Shown here: positions 33,663-42,736 of the stretch, in pieces | How the letters are laid out: each line of letters begins with the position of its first letter | How positions within the stretch are numbered: the stretch's first letter is position 1 | Assembly (NCBI RefSeq): GCF_024198175.1 | Contig: NZ_JAJVKV010000005.1 | Span: forward strand, 806,001 to 870,000 | Direction: 5' to 3' | Length of the DNA: 64,000 nucleotides | Origin: Pyxidicoccus xibeiensis | GTDB taxonomy: Bacteria > Myxococcota > Myxococcia > Myxococcales > Myxococcaceae | Notes under the pieces: model-generated | Told to the model about the DNA's origin: nothing | The model's input: only the letters and a program-made list of their open reading frames with translations | Database searches by the model: none | Position numbers and translations under genes: made by a program

Positions 33663-34742
33663 ATGCCCGTTGCCCGACTCGAGCCGCATGACGACTTCCT
33701 GCGTGTGTACTTCACCGAAGGGGCGGGCCCCCGGCACGCGGACTTCCACTGGTTCTGGCTGCGCCACAACTCCGAGCTGGACCGGCACCCCCTTACGCGA
33801 GAGCGCATCGTCTGCTCCTCGGAGCTGCCCTTCGAGCTCCGCCCCCGCGACGCGCGGGTGTCGGAGGACGGCAGCGCCGTCGACATCGACTGGGGTGACC
33901 GCGCGGACGGGCAGGTGAGCCGCTACGCCGCGGCCTGGCTCCTCACGCATGCCTACGCGGCCGACCGTGCTGCCGCGCCGCCTCCGCCCTCCGACGCCAG
34001 CGCGCTCACGCTGGACTTCGCGCGCCTGGAGGCGCCGCTCGGGCCCCTCGCCGTGCGCCGGCTCCAGGAGGACGGGGCGCTCGTGGTGCGCGGCTTCGGG
34101 CTCGACACGGAGGCCCTCATCGACGTCTTCGCCGCGCAGCGGCTGTCCGTCATCGAGACGCACTTCGGGCGCATCGAGGACCTGCGCACCGACAACACGA
34201 CGAACAAGAACACGGACCAGCTCGGGTACACCGACAGCGCCATCCAGCTCCACACGGACCAGCCCTTCCTCGAGCGGCCTCCGCGCTACCAACTGCTGCA
34301 CAGCCAGCGGCCGGCGGACGTGGGAGGCGACAGCAGCGTGGTGGACGCGCTCGCGGCGGCGCGTCACCTGGCGGACCTGGACCGGCCGGCCTTCGACCTG
34401 CTGCGCACGATGCCGGTGACCTTCCACCGCAAGCAGAAGGACTTCGAGCGGGTGCTCGTCTCGCCCCTCCTGGACTTCGACGCGCCCGGTGGCTTCCGCA
34501 TCCGCTACAGCTACTTCACGCTGGCGCCACACCGGGCACCGTTCGCCGAGATGGAGGCGTGGTACCGCGCCTACAACCGCTTCGCGAAGCTGGTGCGGGA
34601 CGAGCGCCACCAGTACCGGTTCCGGCTGGAGGCGGGTGACTTCCTCATCTACGACAACTGGCGGATGCTTCACGCTCGCACGGCCTTCTCCGGACCCCGG
34701 TGGCTCAGAGGCGTGTACTTCGATACGCAGGCTCGCTTCTAA
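33663..34742 (+). CDS. TauD/gamma-butyrobetaine-hydroxylase-like dioxygenase
   Basis: A 359-residue Fe(II)/2-oxoglutarate-dependent oxygenase. The N-terminal 95 residues match the small domain found in gamma-butyrobetaine hydroxylase-type enzymes (WLRHNS, DWGDRADG). The C-terminal catalytic domain has the iron facial triad His197 and Asp199 (QLHTDQPF) and His337 (MLHARTAF), with the downstream Arg pair (GPRWLRG) that can bind 2-oxoglutarate. The substrate is unknown. It starts a compact operon: 35 bp to the PLP lyase gene, then DUF819 and an Omp85-like barrel. Hydroxylation of a substrate later cleaved by the lyase is a reasonable inference. Confidence 0.87.
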   Translation: MPVARLEPHDDFLRVYFTEGAGPRHADFHWFWLRHNSELDRHPLTRERIVCSSELPFELRPRDARVSEDGSAVDIDWGDRADGQVSRYAAAWLLTHAYAADRAAAPPPPSDASALTLDFARLEAPLGPLAVRRLQEDGALVVRGFGLDTEALIDVFAAQRLSVIETHFGRIEDLRTDNTTNKNTDQLGYTDSAIQLHTDQPFLERPPRYQLLHSQRPADVGGDSSVVDALAAARHLADLDRPAFDLLRTMPVTFHRKQKDFERVLVSPLLDFDAPGGFRIRYSYFTLAPHRAPFAEMEAWYRAYNRFAKLVRDERHQYRFRLEAGDFLIYDNWRMLHARTAFSGPRWLRGVYFDTQARF

Positions 34743-34777
34743 TCACGTGTCGCTCGTGCACCTCCACCGGAGACGTG

Positions 34778-36094
34778 ATGTCGAATCCTCCTCGTCTGAG
34801 CTCGCAGGGACTGAGTCACCAGGATGTCTTGAAGCAGATGCGGGACATGAGGGCCGAGGATGCCCGCTGGCAGGACGGCCGGACCTGGAGCCTCGTCTAC
34901 AACGCGGGGGAGGACATCCGCCGGCTGCTCGCCGAGGCCTACACGGAGTTCATGTCCGAGAACGGCCTCAGCCCGTTCGCCTTTCCCAGCCTGCGCCGCT
35001 TCGAGTCCGAGGTGCTCGCCATCAGCGCGGAGCTGTTCCACGGAGAGGGTGTCGCCGGCACCATGACGTCCGGTGGCACCGAGTCCATCCTCATGGCCGT
35101 CAAGACGGCCCGCGACTTCGCCCGCGCGGAGCGGGGCATCACCGAGCCGGAGATGGTGCTGCCCGCCTCCGTGCACCCGGCCTTCCAGAAGGCCGCGCAC
35201 TACTTCGGGGTGAAGGCCGTCAACGTCCCCGTCGGCCCTGACTTCCGCGCGGACGTGAAGGCCATGAGCGCCGCCATCGGCCCGCGCACGGTGCTCATGG
35301 TGGGCTCCGCTCCCGCCTACCCGCAGGGCCTGGTGGACCCCATCACCGAGCTGGCCGCGGCGGCGAAGAAGCGGGGCGTCCTCTTCCACGTGGACGCGTG
35401 TCTGGGCGGCTTCCTGCTGCCGTTCGCCCGGCGGCTCGGACACGAAGTCCCGGACTTCGACTTCGCGGTGCCGGGTGTCACCAGCCTCTCCGCCGACCTC
35501 CACAAGTACGGCTACGCGGCGAAGGGCGCGTCGGTGGTCCTGTACCGCACGCCCGAGTTGCGCCGGTACCAGTTCTTCACCTACGCGGACTGGAGCGGCG
35601 GCATCTACGCGTCGCCCTCCATGGCGGGCACTCGGCCCGGAGGCGCCATCGCCGCGGCGTGGGCCATCCTCAAGTACCTGGGCGAGGAGGGCTACCTGAA
35701 GCTGGCGGGCACGGTGCTCGACACGGCGCGGGCGCTGCGCGAGGGCATCACCGCCATCCCCGGGCTGAAGCTGCTGGGCGCCCCCAGGCTGAGTGTCTTC
35801 GCCTTCTCCTCGGACACGCTGGACGTGTACGCGCTGGGGGATGCGATGGAGGCCCGGGGCTGGAAGCTGGACCGGCAGATGCAGCCGCCCGCGCTGCACC
35901 TGATGGTGACGCCCGCGCACGCGAAGGTGGTGGAGCCCTTCCTCGCGGACCTTCGCGAGTGCGCCGCCAGCCTCGCCAGCGGGGCCCCTGCGCCGGAGGG
36001 CAGCGCGGCCATGTACGGCATGCTGGGCACCATGCCCGACCGCCGTGAGGCCGCGGACTTCATCCGCCAGTTCATGGACGCCATCTACGAATGA
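34778..36094 (+). CDS. PLP-dependent lyase of the sphingosine-1-phosphate lyase/decarboxylase group
   Basis: A 438-residue fold-type I PLP enzyme. It has the TSGGTESILMA motif that binds the cofactor phosphate, Asp-Ala in HVDACLGG, and the Schiff-base Lys243 in SADLHKYGYAAKG. The surrounding sequence and the FTYADWSGGIYASPSMAGTR region look like sphingosine-1-phosphate lyase-type aldolases rather than amino-acid decarboxylases. It could cleave a beta-hydroxy amine or phospho-sphingoid base. It follows a dioxygenase gene and overlaps the DUF819 gene by four bases (ATGA). The ATG has GGAG upstream. Confidence 0.85.
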   Translation: MSNPPRLSSQGLSHQDVLKQMRDMRAEDARWQDGRTWSLVYNAGEDIRRLLAEAYTEFMSENGLSPFAFPSLRRFESEVLAISAELFHGEGVAGTMTSGGTESILMAVKTARDFARAERGITEPEMVLPASVHPAFQKAAHYFGVKAVNVPVGPDFRADVKAMSAAIGPRTVLMVGSAPAYPQGLVDPITELAAAAKKRGVLFHVDACLGGFLLPFARRLGHEVPDFDFAVPGVTSLSADLHKYGYAAKGASVVLYRTPELRRYQFFTYADWSGGIYASPSMAGTRPGGAIAAAWAILKYLGEEGYLKLAGTVLDTARALREGITAIPGLKLLGAPRLSVFAFSSDTLDVYALGDAMEARGWKLDRQMQPPALHLMVTPAHAKVVEPFLADLRECAASLASGAPAPEGSAAMYGMLGTMPDRREAADFIRQFMDAIYE

Positions 36095-37221
36095 CGCCTG
36101 CGCTCCAGGCCGTCATCGTGGTGGGCCTTCCCGGGCTCATCCTCCTGGCCGCCCGCTACCTCAAGCCCATCGCCTGGGTGGGGCCGGTGGTGGTGTGCTA
36201 CGCCGCCGGCATCATCCTGGGCAACCTGCCGGGGCTGGCGCTCCAACCGCGCGTGAGCCTGTCGGTGAGCGAGGCGGCCGTGCCGCTGGCGATTCCGCTG
36301 CTCCTCTTCGCCACGGACGTGCCCCGGTGGATGCGGCTGGCGCGCTCCACGCTGCTGTCCTTCGTGCTGGCGTGCGCGGCGGCCATGGTGAGCAGCGCGC
36401 TGGTGGGGCTCGCCTTCGCGCACCGCTCCGACGAGTGGTGGAAGATGGCCGGAATGCTGGCCGGCGTGTACACGGGCGGCACCGCCAACATGAACGCCGT
36501 GGGGCTGGCGCTCGAGGTGCGCCAGGAGACCTTCGTGCTCCTCAACACGGCGGACATCGTCGTGGGCGCCGCGTACTTCCTCTTCCTGGTGACGGTGGCG
36601 CAGCGGGTGGTGCTCGCCTTCCTCCCGCGCTTCCCGAACCCCACCAGCTGGGATGAGGTGCCAGAGGGAGGGGCAGGGGAGGGTGTCATTCCCCGGTGGG
36701 CGTGGGTCCGGGGCATGGGGCTGTCGCTGCTGCTGGCCGTCGCCATCGCGGGTGTCTCCGCCGGAGGGACACAGTGGGTGCTGGGCCGCCTGCACGTGAC
36801 GGTGGTGCTGCTGCTCATCACCTCGCTGGCGCTGGCCGCGTCCTTCATCCCGGCGGTGCGCACGCTGCCCGGCAGCTCCACGCTGGGGGACTACGCGCTG
36901 CTCGTCTTCTGCGTGGCCGTGGGCTCGCTGGCGGATGCGAGCCAGCTCCAGCAGGCGGGCCTCTTCGTCTTCGTGTTCTGTGCCTGCGTGCAGTTCCTGG
37001 CGGTAGGGCTCCACTTCGCGCTCGCCACCCTGTTCCGCATCGACGCGGACACCTTCCTCATCACCTCCGCGTCCACCATCTTCGGCCCGGCCTTCGTCGG
37101 CCCCGTTGCACGCGCGCTGCGCAACCGGGAGCTGATGGTCTCCGGGATGACCACCGGGCTGATGGGCTTCGCGATGGGGACGTGGATGGGGTTGGCGGTA
37201 TCGTGGCTGCTGCGTCCGTGA
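36091..37221 (+). CDS. DUF819 family membrane protein
   Basis: A 376-residue integral membrane protein with about ten hydrophobic segments. It shows the DUF819 features: an internal repeat, LLLFATDVPRW in the first half, the GGTANMNAVGLA stretch and, in the second half, TFLITSASTIFGPAFVGPVA. The family is thought to transport small organic acids, but no substrate can be assigned here. Its start overlaps the stop of the PLP lyase gene (ATGA), which argues that it moves a substrate or product of the dioxygenase/lyase pair across the inner membrane. Confidence 0.85.
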   Translation: MTPALQAVIVVGLPGLILLAARYLKPIAWVGPVVVCYAAGIILGNLPGLALQPRVSLSVSEAAVPLAIPLLLFATDVPRWMRLARSTLLSFVLACAAAMVSSALVGLAFAHRSDEWWKMAGMLAGVYTGGTANMNAVGLALEVRQETFVLLNTADIVVGAAYFLFLVTVAQRVVLAFLPRFPNPTSWDEVPEGGAGEGVIPRWAWVRGMGLSLLLAVAIAGVSAGGTQWVLGRLHVTVVLLLITSLALAASFIPAVRTLPGSSTLGDYALLVFCVAVGSLADASQLQQAGLFVFVFCACVQFLAVGLHFALATLFRIDADTFLITSASTIFGPAFVGPVARALRNRELMVSGMTTGLMGFAMGTWMGLAVSWLLRP

Positions 37222-37237
37222 CACCTCGGAGATTCAC

Positions 37238-38599
37238 ATGCACCTCGTTCGGATGACGTGGGCCGTGTCGCTGGTGGTGTTGTTCCATGGTGCGCCCTCG
37301 CGGGCGCAGGGCGTCCCGGAAGAGGAGGCCGCTCCGGCGCCCGGTGCCGAGGCGCCGCCTCCTCCCGAGTCTCAGGAGGCTAAGCCCCGCACGGGGTGGC
37401 GCGTCCAGGGGCTGCCGCTGCTCAACTTCAACAGCGACGAGGGCTTCGGCTTCGGCGTGCGGCTGATGCTGGTGGACGCGGGAGATGGGACGCAGCAGCC
37501 CTACCGGCACGCGGTGGTGGGCCAGTTCTTCCAGACGACGGGCGGGACGGCCATCCACCGCCTCATGCTGGACGCGCCGGGGTTCCTCTCCTCACCGTGG
37601 CGCGTGGGCGTGGACCTGAGCCTGCTCAACGACCGCTTCTCTCCGTACTACGGGCAGGGGAGCGGGGCGACGTACGAGGAGGACTTCTCCACGTGTGACG
37701 ACCGGGACGCGCTGGAGGCCAACCCCGACGTCTGCCCGGACAACGCGGCCTTCCGGGGCCTGCGCTACTACAGCTACGAGCAGCGCACCTTCCCGAGCGT
37801 GGTGCTGAACGCGCGGCGCTCCATCAAGGGCCCGTGGCAGGTGGCGGTGGGCTACCGCTTCCGGCTGACGCGGGTGAGCACTCGCTACGACACGGACGAC
37901 CTGGGCCAGTCCCGGGACTCGCGGCTGGAGGAGGACGCGCGGGCGGGGCTGCTCACGGGCATCGAAGGGGAGCTGCGCAGGGAGACCTTCCGCACGGCGG
38001 AGCTGACGGCGGGGCTGCTGCTGGACCTGCGCGACAACGAGCCGGCGCCGGTGCGCGGCATGTTCCACGAGCTGGTGGCGCGAGGCGCGCTGGAGGCGAC
38101 GGGGAGCTCGTTCCGGTACTGGGGCGTGACGGCCAACCTGCGCTTCTACCACCCGCTGGTGAGTGAACGGCTGGTGGCGGCGCTGCGGCTCATGGGCGAT
38201 GCGATGGGCGGAGACGTGCCCTTCTTCCAGCTCAGCTCGTTCGGCGGCGTGGACTGGCGCGACGGCTGGGGCGGCATCGGCGGCGTCATCACCGCGCGCG
38301 GCATCCTGAAGAACCGGCTGCAGGGCGAGGTGAAGGCGCTGGCCAACGGCGAGCTGCGGTGGTGGTTCGCCTCGGCGAGGCCGTGGAACCAGCAGCTGGA
38401 CTTCACGCTGGTGGCCTTCTTGGACGCGGGGCAGGCGTGGTCCGACCTGCACTTCCGCGACGGCGGCGCGTCCCAGTACGCCGGTGGAGGCGGGCTGCGC
38501 ATCGGATGGGAGAAGCTCTTCATCGTCCGCGCCGACTACGGCGTCAGCCCCAGCGACGGGACGTCCGGCTTCTACCTGGACTTCAACCACATGTTCTGA
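37238..38599 (+). CDS. Omp85/BamA-like outer-membrane beta-barrel protein
   Basis: A 453-residue exported protein. Residues 1-24 are a signal peptide ending AQG, followed by a Pro/Ala/Glu-rich linker (about residues 25-50). The rest is a barrel of alternating strands with the surface-antigen (Omp85) look: LNFNSDEGFGFGVRLML at the start, LLLDLRDNEPAPVRG in the middle and aromatic C-terminal residues ending in NHMF. No POTRA domains are present, so it is more like the short, patatin-less Omp85 relatives than BamA itself. It is the last gene of the dioxygenase-lyase-DUF819 operon, 16 bp after DUF819, and may be its outer-membrane pore. Confidence 0.8.
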   Translation: MHLVRMTWAVSLVVLFHGAPSRAQGVPEEEAAPAPGAEAPPPPESQEAKPRTGWRVQGLPLLNFNSDEGFGFGVRLMLVDAGDGTQQPYRHAVVGQFFQTTGGTAIHRLMLDAPGFLSSPWRVGVDLSLLNDRFSPYYGQGSGATYEEDFSTCDDRDALEANPDVCPDNAAFRGLRYYSYEQRTFPSVVLNARRSIKGPWQVAVGYRFRLTRVSTRYDTDDLGQSRDSRLEEDARAGLLTGIEGELRRETFRTAELTAGLLLDLRDNEPAPVRGMFHELVARGALEATGSSFRYWGVTANLRFYHPLVSERLVAALRLMGDAMGGDVPFFQLSSFGGVDWRDGWGGIGGVITARGILKNRLQGEVKALANGELRWWFASARPWNQQLDFTLVAFLDAGQAWSDLHFRDGGASQYAGGGGLRIGWEKLFIVRADYGVSPSDGTSGFYLDFNHMF

Positions 38600-38713
38600 G
38601 GTGGACGGCCCCAGGGCAGCCCGGCGGGGGAGCGCCCGCGTCGCCGACCGCGCCCGCCATGTCCATCATCAAGCAGGGCCGGCATCCACACCGTGCCGGC
38701 GGAAGGAGCTTGA

Positions 38714-39313
38714 TTGATCCGGACGCTGAACGACGCCGTGGAGTTGGTTCACACGCACCACGTCATCACCGAGGTGCCCACGCACGGGCCTGCCTCTCTC
38801 GTGGAGAAGGTCCTGGGTGGGCGCCCCTCCGGGAGCTGGCGTGAGCACGCGAAGGGGCGGCTCGCGTACCGCCTCGGCCGCATGCTGCGGGCCTCGCCCG
38901 AGGTGCTCGCGGTGAGGCTCGTGGAGGGCAAGGTGGCCTTCGTGGACCCCACGCTGTGGCCCTCCGTGTACCGCGTCGCCATGGAGCCCGCGCGCCGCCG
39001 GGCCTCGCTGACCGGCCTGTCCACCGAGGCCCGCGAGCTGCTGTCCAGGGTGGAGCGCGACAAGGCCGTCCGGCTCGACAAGGAAGGGCCGTGGACCAAG
39101 GCCCGGCAGGCCCTGCAGGAGCGGCTCCTGGTCCACTTCTCCGAGGCCCAGGAGGAGGACGGCCACCACGTCGCGGTGCTGCGCTCCTGGCGGAGCTGGG
39201 CTTCCCCGTCGCTCAAGGAGGACGCGGCCACGCTCTCGTACGAGGACGCGCTGGCGCGGCTGCGCGACGCGTGCGGCGGAGCCCCCACGGGCCTGGGGCC
39301 CTGGGTGTTCTGA
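38714..39313 (+). CDS. Uncharacterised 199-residue cytosolic protein
   Basis: Not recognised. It is a basic, mixed helical protein with no signal or membrane segment. The central region has several Arg/Glu-rich helices (ARRRASLTGLSTEARELLSR, KARQALQERLLVHFSE) and a well-spaced set of aromatic residues near the end (RSWRSWASPS). The TTG start was chosen because a GGAAGGAG site lies just upstream (38701-38708). It stands alone after the Omp85 operon; the following gene begins 60 bp later on the same strand. Confidence 0.6.
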   Translation: MIRTLNDAVELVHTHHVITEVPTHGPASLVEKVLGGRPSGSWREHAKGRLAYRLGRMLRASPEVLAVRLVEGKVAFVDPTLWPSVYRVAMEPARRRASLTGLSTEARELLSRVERDKAVRLDKEGPWTKARQALQERLLVHFSEAQEEDGHHVAVLRSWRSWASPSLKEDAATLSYEDALARLRDACGGAPTGLGPWVF

Positions 39314-39373
39314 GCCGCATGGCCGAATCTGTGGGCCCCGTGTCCTTGCGGCCAGCACCCCCACGGGCGCACA

Positions 39374-40429
39374 GTGCCTCGCATGAAGCGGGCACCCCGG
39401 CGTCAACCGACAGCAGCGACCTCGCAAGCAGCACCGCTCCGGATTGCCCTGCTCGCGTTCGATGATGCGCAGGTCCTCGACATCACCGGACCGCTGGAGG
39501 TCTTCGGCCGTACGTCCCGCTGGCTCCGGGAGCACCGGGGCGCAATCGAGGACCGCTACTCGCTGGCGCTGCTGAGCGCGAACGGCCCCGTGCTGCGCTC
39601 GTCCTCCGGCATCCGCCTCGTCGCCGATGGCGGGCTTCCGGTGCGCGGCGACACCATCGACACGCTCCTCGTCTCGGGTGGCCGGGGCGTGCGGCACGTG
39701 GCGGAGGACCCACGCGTCCTCATCTGGCTCCGGGCCCAGGCGCCCCGCGTACGCCGGCTCGCGTCCGTCTGCACCGGCGCCTTCGTCCTCGCCGCCGCTG
39801 GACTCCTCGACGGCCGGCGCGCCGTCACCCACTGGAGCGATTGCGACCGGCTCGCACGCCTCCACCCGCGCGTCACCGTGGAGAAGGACCCCATCTTCGT
39901 GCGGGACGGCCACGTCTACACGTCCGCGGGCGTCACCGCCGGCATGGACCTGGCGCTCGCCCTGGTGGAGGAGGACTGTGGCCGCGACGTGGCCCTGGCC
40001 GTGGCACGGGAGCTGGTCCTCTTCCTGCGCCGTCCCGGAGGCCAGTCCCAGTTCAGCGCCCAGCTCTCCGCGCAGACCGCCGAGCGCGAGCCCCTGCGCG
40101 ACTTGCAGGCGTGGATGGCGGACCACCCGGGCGACGACCTGCGCATCCCCGCGCTCGCCCGCCGCGCCGCCATGAGCGAGCGTCACTTCCGCCGCGCCTT
40201 CACCGCCGAGGTGGGCTGCCCTCCCGCCCGCTTCGTGGAGCAGGTCCGCGTCGAAGCCGCGCGCCGCGCCCTGGAGGACACCGACGACGGCGTGGACGCC
40301 ATCGCCGACCGCGTGGGCTTCGGCACCTCCGAGTCCATGCGCCGCGCCTTCACCCGCACCCTTCACACCAGTCCCACCGCATACCGCGAGCGCTTCCGCG
40401 CCGACAAAACGAGGAGACACGCGTCATGA
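39374..40429 (+). CDS. GlxA-type transcriptional regulator (DJ-1/PfpI plus AraC domains)
   Basis: A 351-residue regulator. Residues about 22-205 are a DJ-1/PfpI (class I amidotransferase-like) domain with the nucleophile-elbow stretch SVCTGAFVL and the HWSDCDRL motif. The C-terminal 100 residues are an AraC-type DNA-binding domain with two helix-turn-helix motifs (IPALARRAAMSERHFRRAF and IADRVGFGTSESMRRAF). The start is GTG 39374; ATG 39383 is an alternative. It overlaps the next gene by four bases. The two share clear similarity in the PfpI part, so this pair likely arose by duplication, and the regulator may control its partner. Confidence 0.92.
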   Translation: MPRMKRAPRRQPTAATSQAAPLRIALLAFDDAQVLDITGPLEVFGRTSRWLREHRGAIEDRYSLALLSANGPVLRSSSGIRLVADGGLPVRGDTIDTLLVSGGRGVRHVAEDPRVLIWLRAQAPRVRRLASVCTGAFVLAAAGLLDGRRAVTHWSDCDRLARLHPRVTVEKDPIFVRDGHVYTSAGVTAGMDLALALVEEDCGRDVALAVARELVLFLRRPGGQSQFSAQLSAQTAEREPLRDLQAWMADHPGDDLRIPALARRAAMSERHFRRAFTAEVGCPPARFVEQVRVEAARRALEDTDDGVDAIADRVGFGTSESMRRAFTRTLHTSPTAYRERFRADKTRRHAS

Positions 40430-41022
40430 CCCGCATCGGCATCGTGCTGTTCGATGGAGCAGAGGAGCTCGACTACGCGGGCCCCTGGGAGGTCTTCGCC
40501 GCGGCCGCGTACCTCCGGCCCGAGCTGGGGCTCGAGGTCCGCACCTACTCCAAGGACGGCCAGCCCATCCGGAGCGCCAAGGGGCTGCGCGTCATCCCCG
40601 ACGCCAGCTTCGCGGACACCCCCCGCCTGGACGTCGTCCTCGCCCCGGGCGGAGAGGGCCGGAAGCGGGAGATGCACGACGAGGTGATGCTCGGCTGGCT
40701 CCGCGCTCGCGGCGCCGAGGCGAAGTGGGTCACCAGCGTCTGCACCGGCGCCTTCCTGCTGCACGCCGCGGGGCTGTGCACCGGGCGCCGCGTGACGACA
40801 CACTGGAGCGCCATCGAGGAGCTGCGCGCCCGGGGGGACGTCACCGTGCTCGAGGACATCCGCTACGTCCGGGATGGCAATGTCGTCACCGCGGCAGGGG
40901 TGTCCGCAGGCATCGACATGTCGCTGTGGCTGGTGGGACAGCTCTGGGACCCGGCCTTCGCGCGAAAGGTCCAGCGGTACATCCAGTACGAGCCCTCGCC
41001 GCCCTACGCCGCCGAGGTGTAG
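40426..41022 (+). CDS. DJ-1/PfpI family protein
   Basis: A 198-residue single-domain protein paralogous to the PfpI domain of the preceding regulator. Both share SVCTGAF with its Cys, a GRRxxTHWS stretch and VRDGxVxTxAGVxAGxD. Members include isonitrile hydratases, glyoxalase III-like enzymes and chaperones; HWS-containing ones near GlxA-type regulators are often annotated as isonitrile hydratase-like, but the activity here is not proven. The start overlaps the regulator's stop (ATGA), and GAGGAG lies just upstream. It converges with a small orphan gene. Confidence 0.88.
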   Translation: MTRIGIVLFDGAEELDYAGPWEVFAAAAYLRPELGLEVRTYSKDGQPIRSAKGLRVIPDASFADTPRLDVVLAPGGEGRKREMHDEVMLGWLRARGAEAKWVTSVCTGAFLLHAAGLCTGRRVTTHWSAIEELRARGDVTVLEDIRYVRDGNVVTAAGVSAGIDMSLWLVGQLWDPAFARKVQRYIQYEPSPPYAAEV

Positions 41023-41025
41023 GCG

Positions 41026-41370
41026 CTACGCCGCCACGTCCAGGATTTCGAGCGCCTCACGGACGCCGGGCAGGGCGGCGAGCAGCTCGAACTCGGCCGA
41101 CTGGAGCAGGGAGACCCGGCGGCCGGAGAGGCGCTCCATGAGCAGCTCGATGCGATAGCCGCCCTCGGGGCTGGCGTGCCGGGAGATGCGCGCACGACGG
41201 CCTTCCGCCTGACAGGCGAGGATGTCCTTCTGGAGGCTGCGCAGCCGCCGGAACACCTTCAGCGCCATCCGACCCTCGGGGGTGTCGAACGTGTGGAAGT
41301 GCCGGTTGCGCGACAGCGGCCTGCTGGGGTCATGGAGCCTCTCCACGAGGCGCCGAACGAATGGGTCCAT
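41026..41370 (-). CDS. Small uncharacterised basic protein
   Basis: A 114-residue protein of unknown function, rich in Arg and Leu, with no signal or membrane segment. It opens MDPFVRRLVERLHD and alternates helical and strand-like parts; the segment RMALKVFRRLRSLQKDIL looks helical and could bind nucleic acid or a partner. Its start lies 40 bp from the divergent TPR lipoprotein gene. No ribosome-binding site is obvious, so the start is less certain. Confidence 0.55.
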   Translation of the reverse strand: MDPFVRRLVERLHDPSRPLSRNRHFHTFDTPEGRMALKVFRRLRSLQKDILACQAEGRRARISRHASPEGGYRIELLMERLSGRRVSLLQSAEFELLAALPGVREALEILDVAA

Positions 41371-41410
41371 CGACGGGGGAGGATAACATCCGGTACCCTC
41401 CCGCTCAGCG

Positions 41411-42736
41411 ATGCCCTGGCGATTTTCGATCCGTCCCTGGACCCTGGCGCTCCTCCTCCCGCTTGCTTGCAAGGAGCCGGAGGTGGCCGCGGTCCACAAC
41501 CGTGCCCAGCAGGCGCAGACCGCGCTCGCCGAGGCGCGGGCCCACATCGCCAATGGCGAGCACGCCCCCGCGCTCGCGGCGCTGCGCAAGGCGGCCACCG
41601 CCGCTCCGGACAGCGCGGAGCCCCTGCTCCTCATGGCCGAGGCCCACCGCCTCGCCGGCAACGAGGGCGCCGCCATCCTCGCGCTCAAGCAGGCCAAGTC
41701 GCTCGTCCCCGGGGACGACCCGTCCATCCAGAAGCAGCTCGCGGAGCTGTACCTCCGGGACGGCCACACCCAGGACGCGCTCAACACCCTGGTGGGCCTG
41801 CTCAACGCGGGCAGCCTGCAGGACGCGGACGTGCTGCGGCTGGCGAGGCTCCAGGCGGCGGAGGGGCAGATGGATGCCGCCTTCAAGACGCTGGAGACCA
41901 CCCTCCGCGAGAGCCCCGATGACCCGGAGGCCAAGGCCGTGGAGGCCGAAATCCTCCTGCTCAAGGGGGACGAGCTGCTGGCCGCCAACCTCATGGACAA
42001 GCTGCTCCAGCAGGACCCGGAGCTGACCTCCGCGCGCCTCTTGCGCGCGCGCTACTTCCTCAACAGCGGCTTCGCGGAGATGGCCGAGGCGGACCTCAAC
42101 GCGGTGCAGGGCCCGGACGCGCAGCGCACGGACGTCGTCACGCTGCGCGCGCGGGTGCTGATGGTGCTCGGCCGCCCCGCGGACGCCGAGGCCGTCCTGA
42201 AGAAGCTGGTGGACGCCGAGCCTCGCAACGCCGAGGCCCTGGCCTGGCTCGCGGAGGCGGTGCTGGCGCAGGGCCGCCGCCCGGATGCCCAGGCGCTGGT
42301 GGACAAGGCCCTCCAGCTCCGGCCCCGGCTGGCGCGCGCCCTGTACGTGCGCGGGCGCATGCAGGAGGCGCAGGGAGACCGCAAGGGCGCCGAGGAGAGC
42401 TACCGCTACGCACTGGCCGCGGAGCCCCGCTTCGCGCCGGCCCTCTCGTACATCTGGCCCCTATACCTGAAATCCGACCGCAAGACGGACGCCCAGGCGG
42501 CCCTGGAGACCCTGGTGTCCCTGGGCGAGGCCACGCCCGAGGAGAAGGTGCGGCTGGCCGGCCTCTACGCCACGCTCCAGACCAAGGTGCCCCAGGGGCT
42601 GAAGCTCATCGACGAGGCGCTGAAGCGCGAGCCGAAGAACGCCGAGTACCTCGCCATCAAGAAGAGCCTCACGGCCCTGCTGCCGAAGCCGAAGAAGAAG
42701 TTCTCCGGCCCCGTCATCATCCGCGGCGGCCGCTGA
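41411..42736 (+). CDS. TPR-repeat lipoprotein
   Basis: A 441-residue protein with a lipoprotein signal peptide (lipobox LPLAC, Cys about residue 20) and then a near-continuous array of tetratricopeptide repeats. Repeats are visible at HAPALAALRKAATAAPDSA, DAEAVLKKLVDAEPRNAEAL and GAEESYRYALAAEPRFAPAL. The C-terminus is Lys/Pro-rich (LPKPKKKFSGP). It is probably attached to the membrane on the periplasmic side as a protein-protein scaffold; no partner can be named. Its 3' end overlaps the convergent M16 peptidase gene by 20 bp. Confidence 0.85.
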   Translation: MPWRFSIRPWTLALLLPLACKEPEVAAVHNRAQQAQTALAEARAHIANGEHAPALAALRKAATAAPDSAEPLLLMAEAHRLAGNEGAAILALKQAKSLVPGDDPSIQKQLAELYLRDGHTQDALNTLVGLLNAGSLQDADVLRLARLQAAEGQMDAAFKTLETTLRESPDDPEAKAVEAEILLLKGDELLAANLMDKLLQQDPELTSARLLRARYFLNSGFAEMAEADLNAVQGPDAQRTDVVTLRARVLMVLGRPADAEAVLKKLVDAEPRNAEALAWLAEAVLAQGRRPDAQALVDKALQLRPRLARALYVRGRMQEAQGDRKGAEESYRYALAAEPRFAPALSYIWPLYLKSDRKTDAQAALETLVSLGEATPEEKVRLAGLYATLQTKVPQGLKLIDEALKREPKNAEYLAIKKSLTALLPKPKKKFSGPVIIRGGR

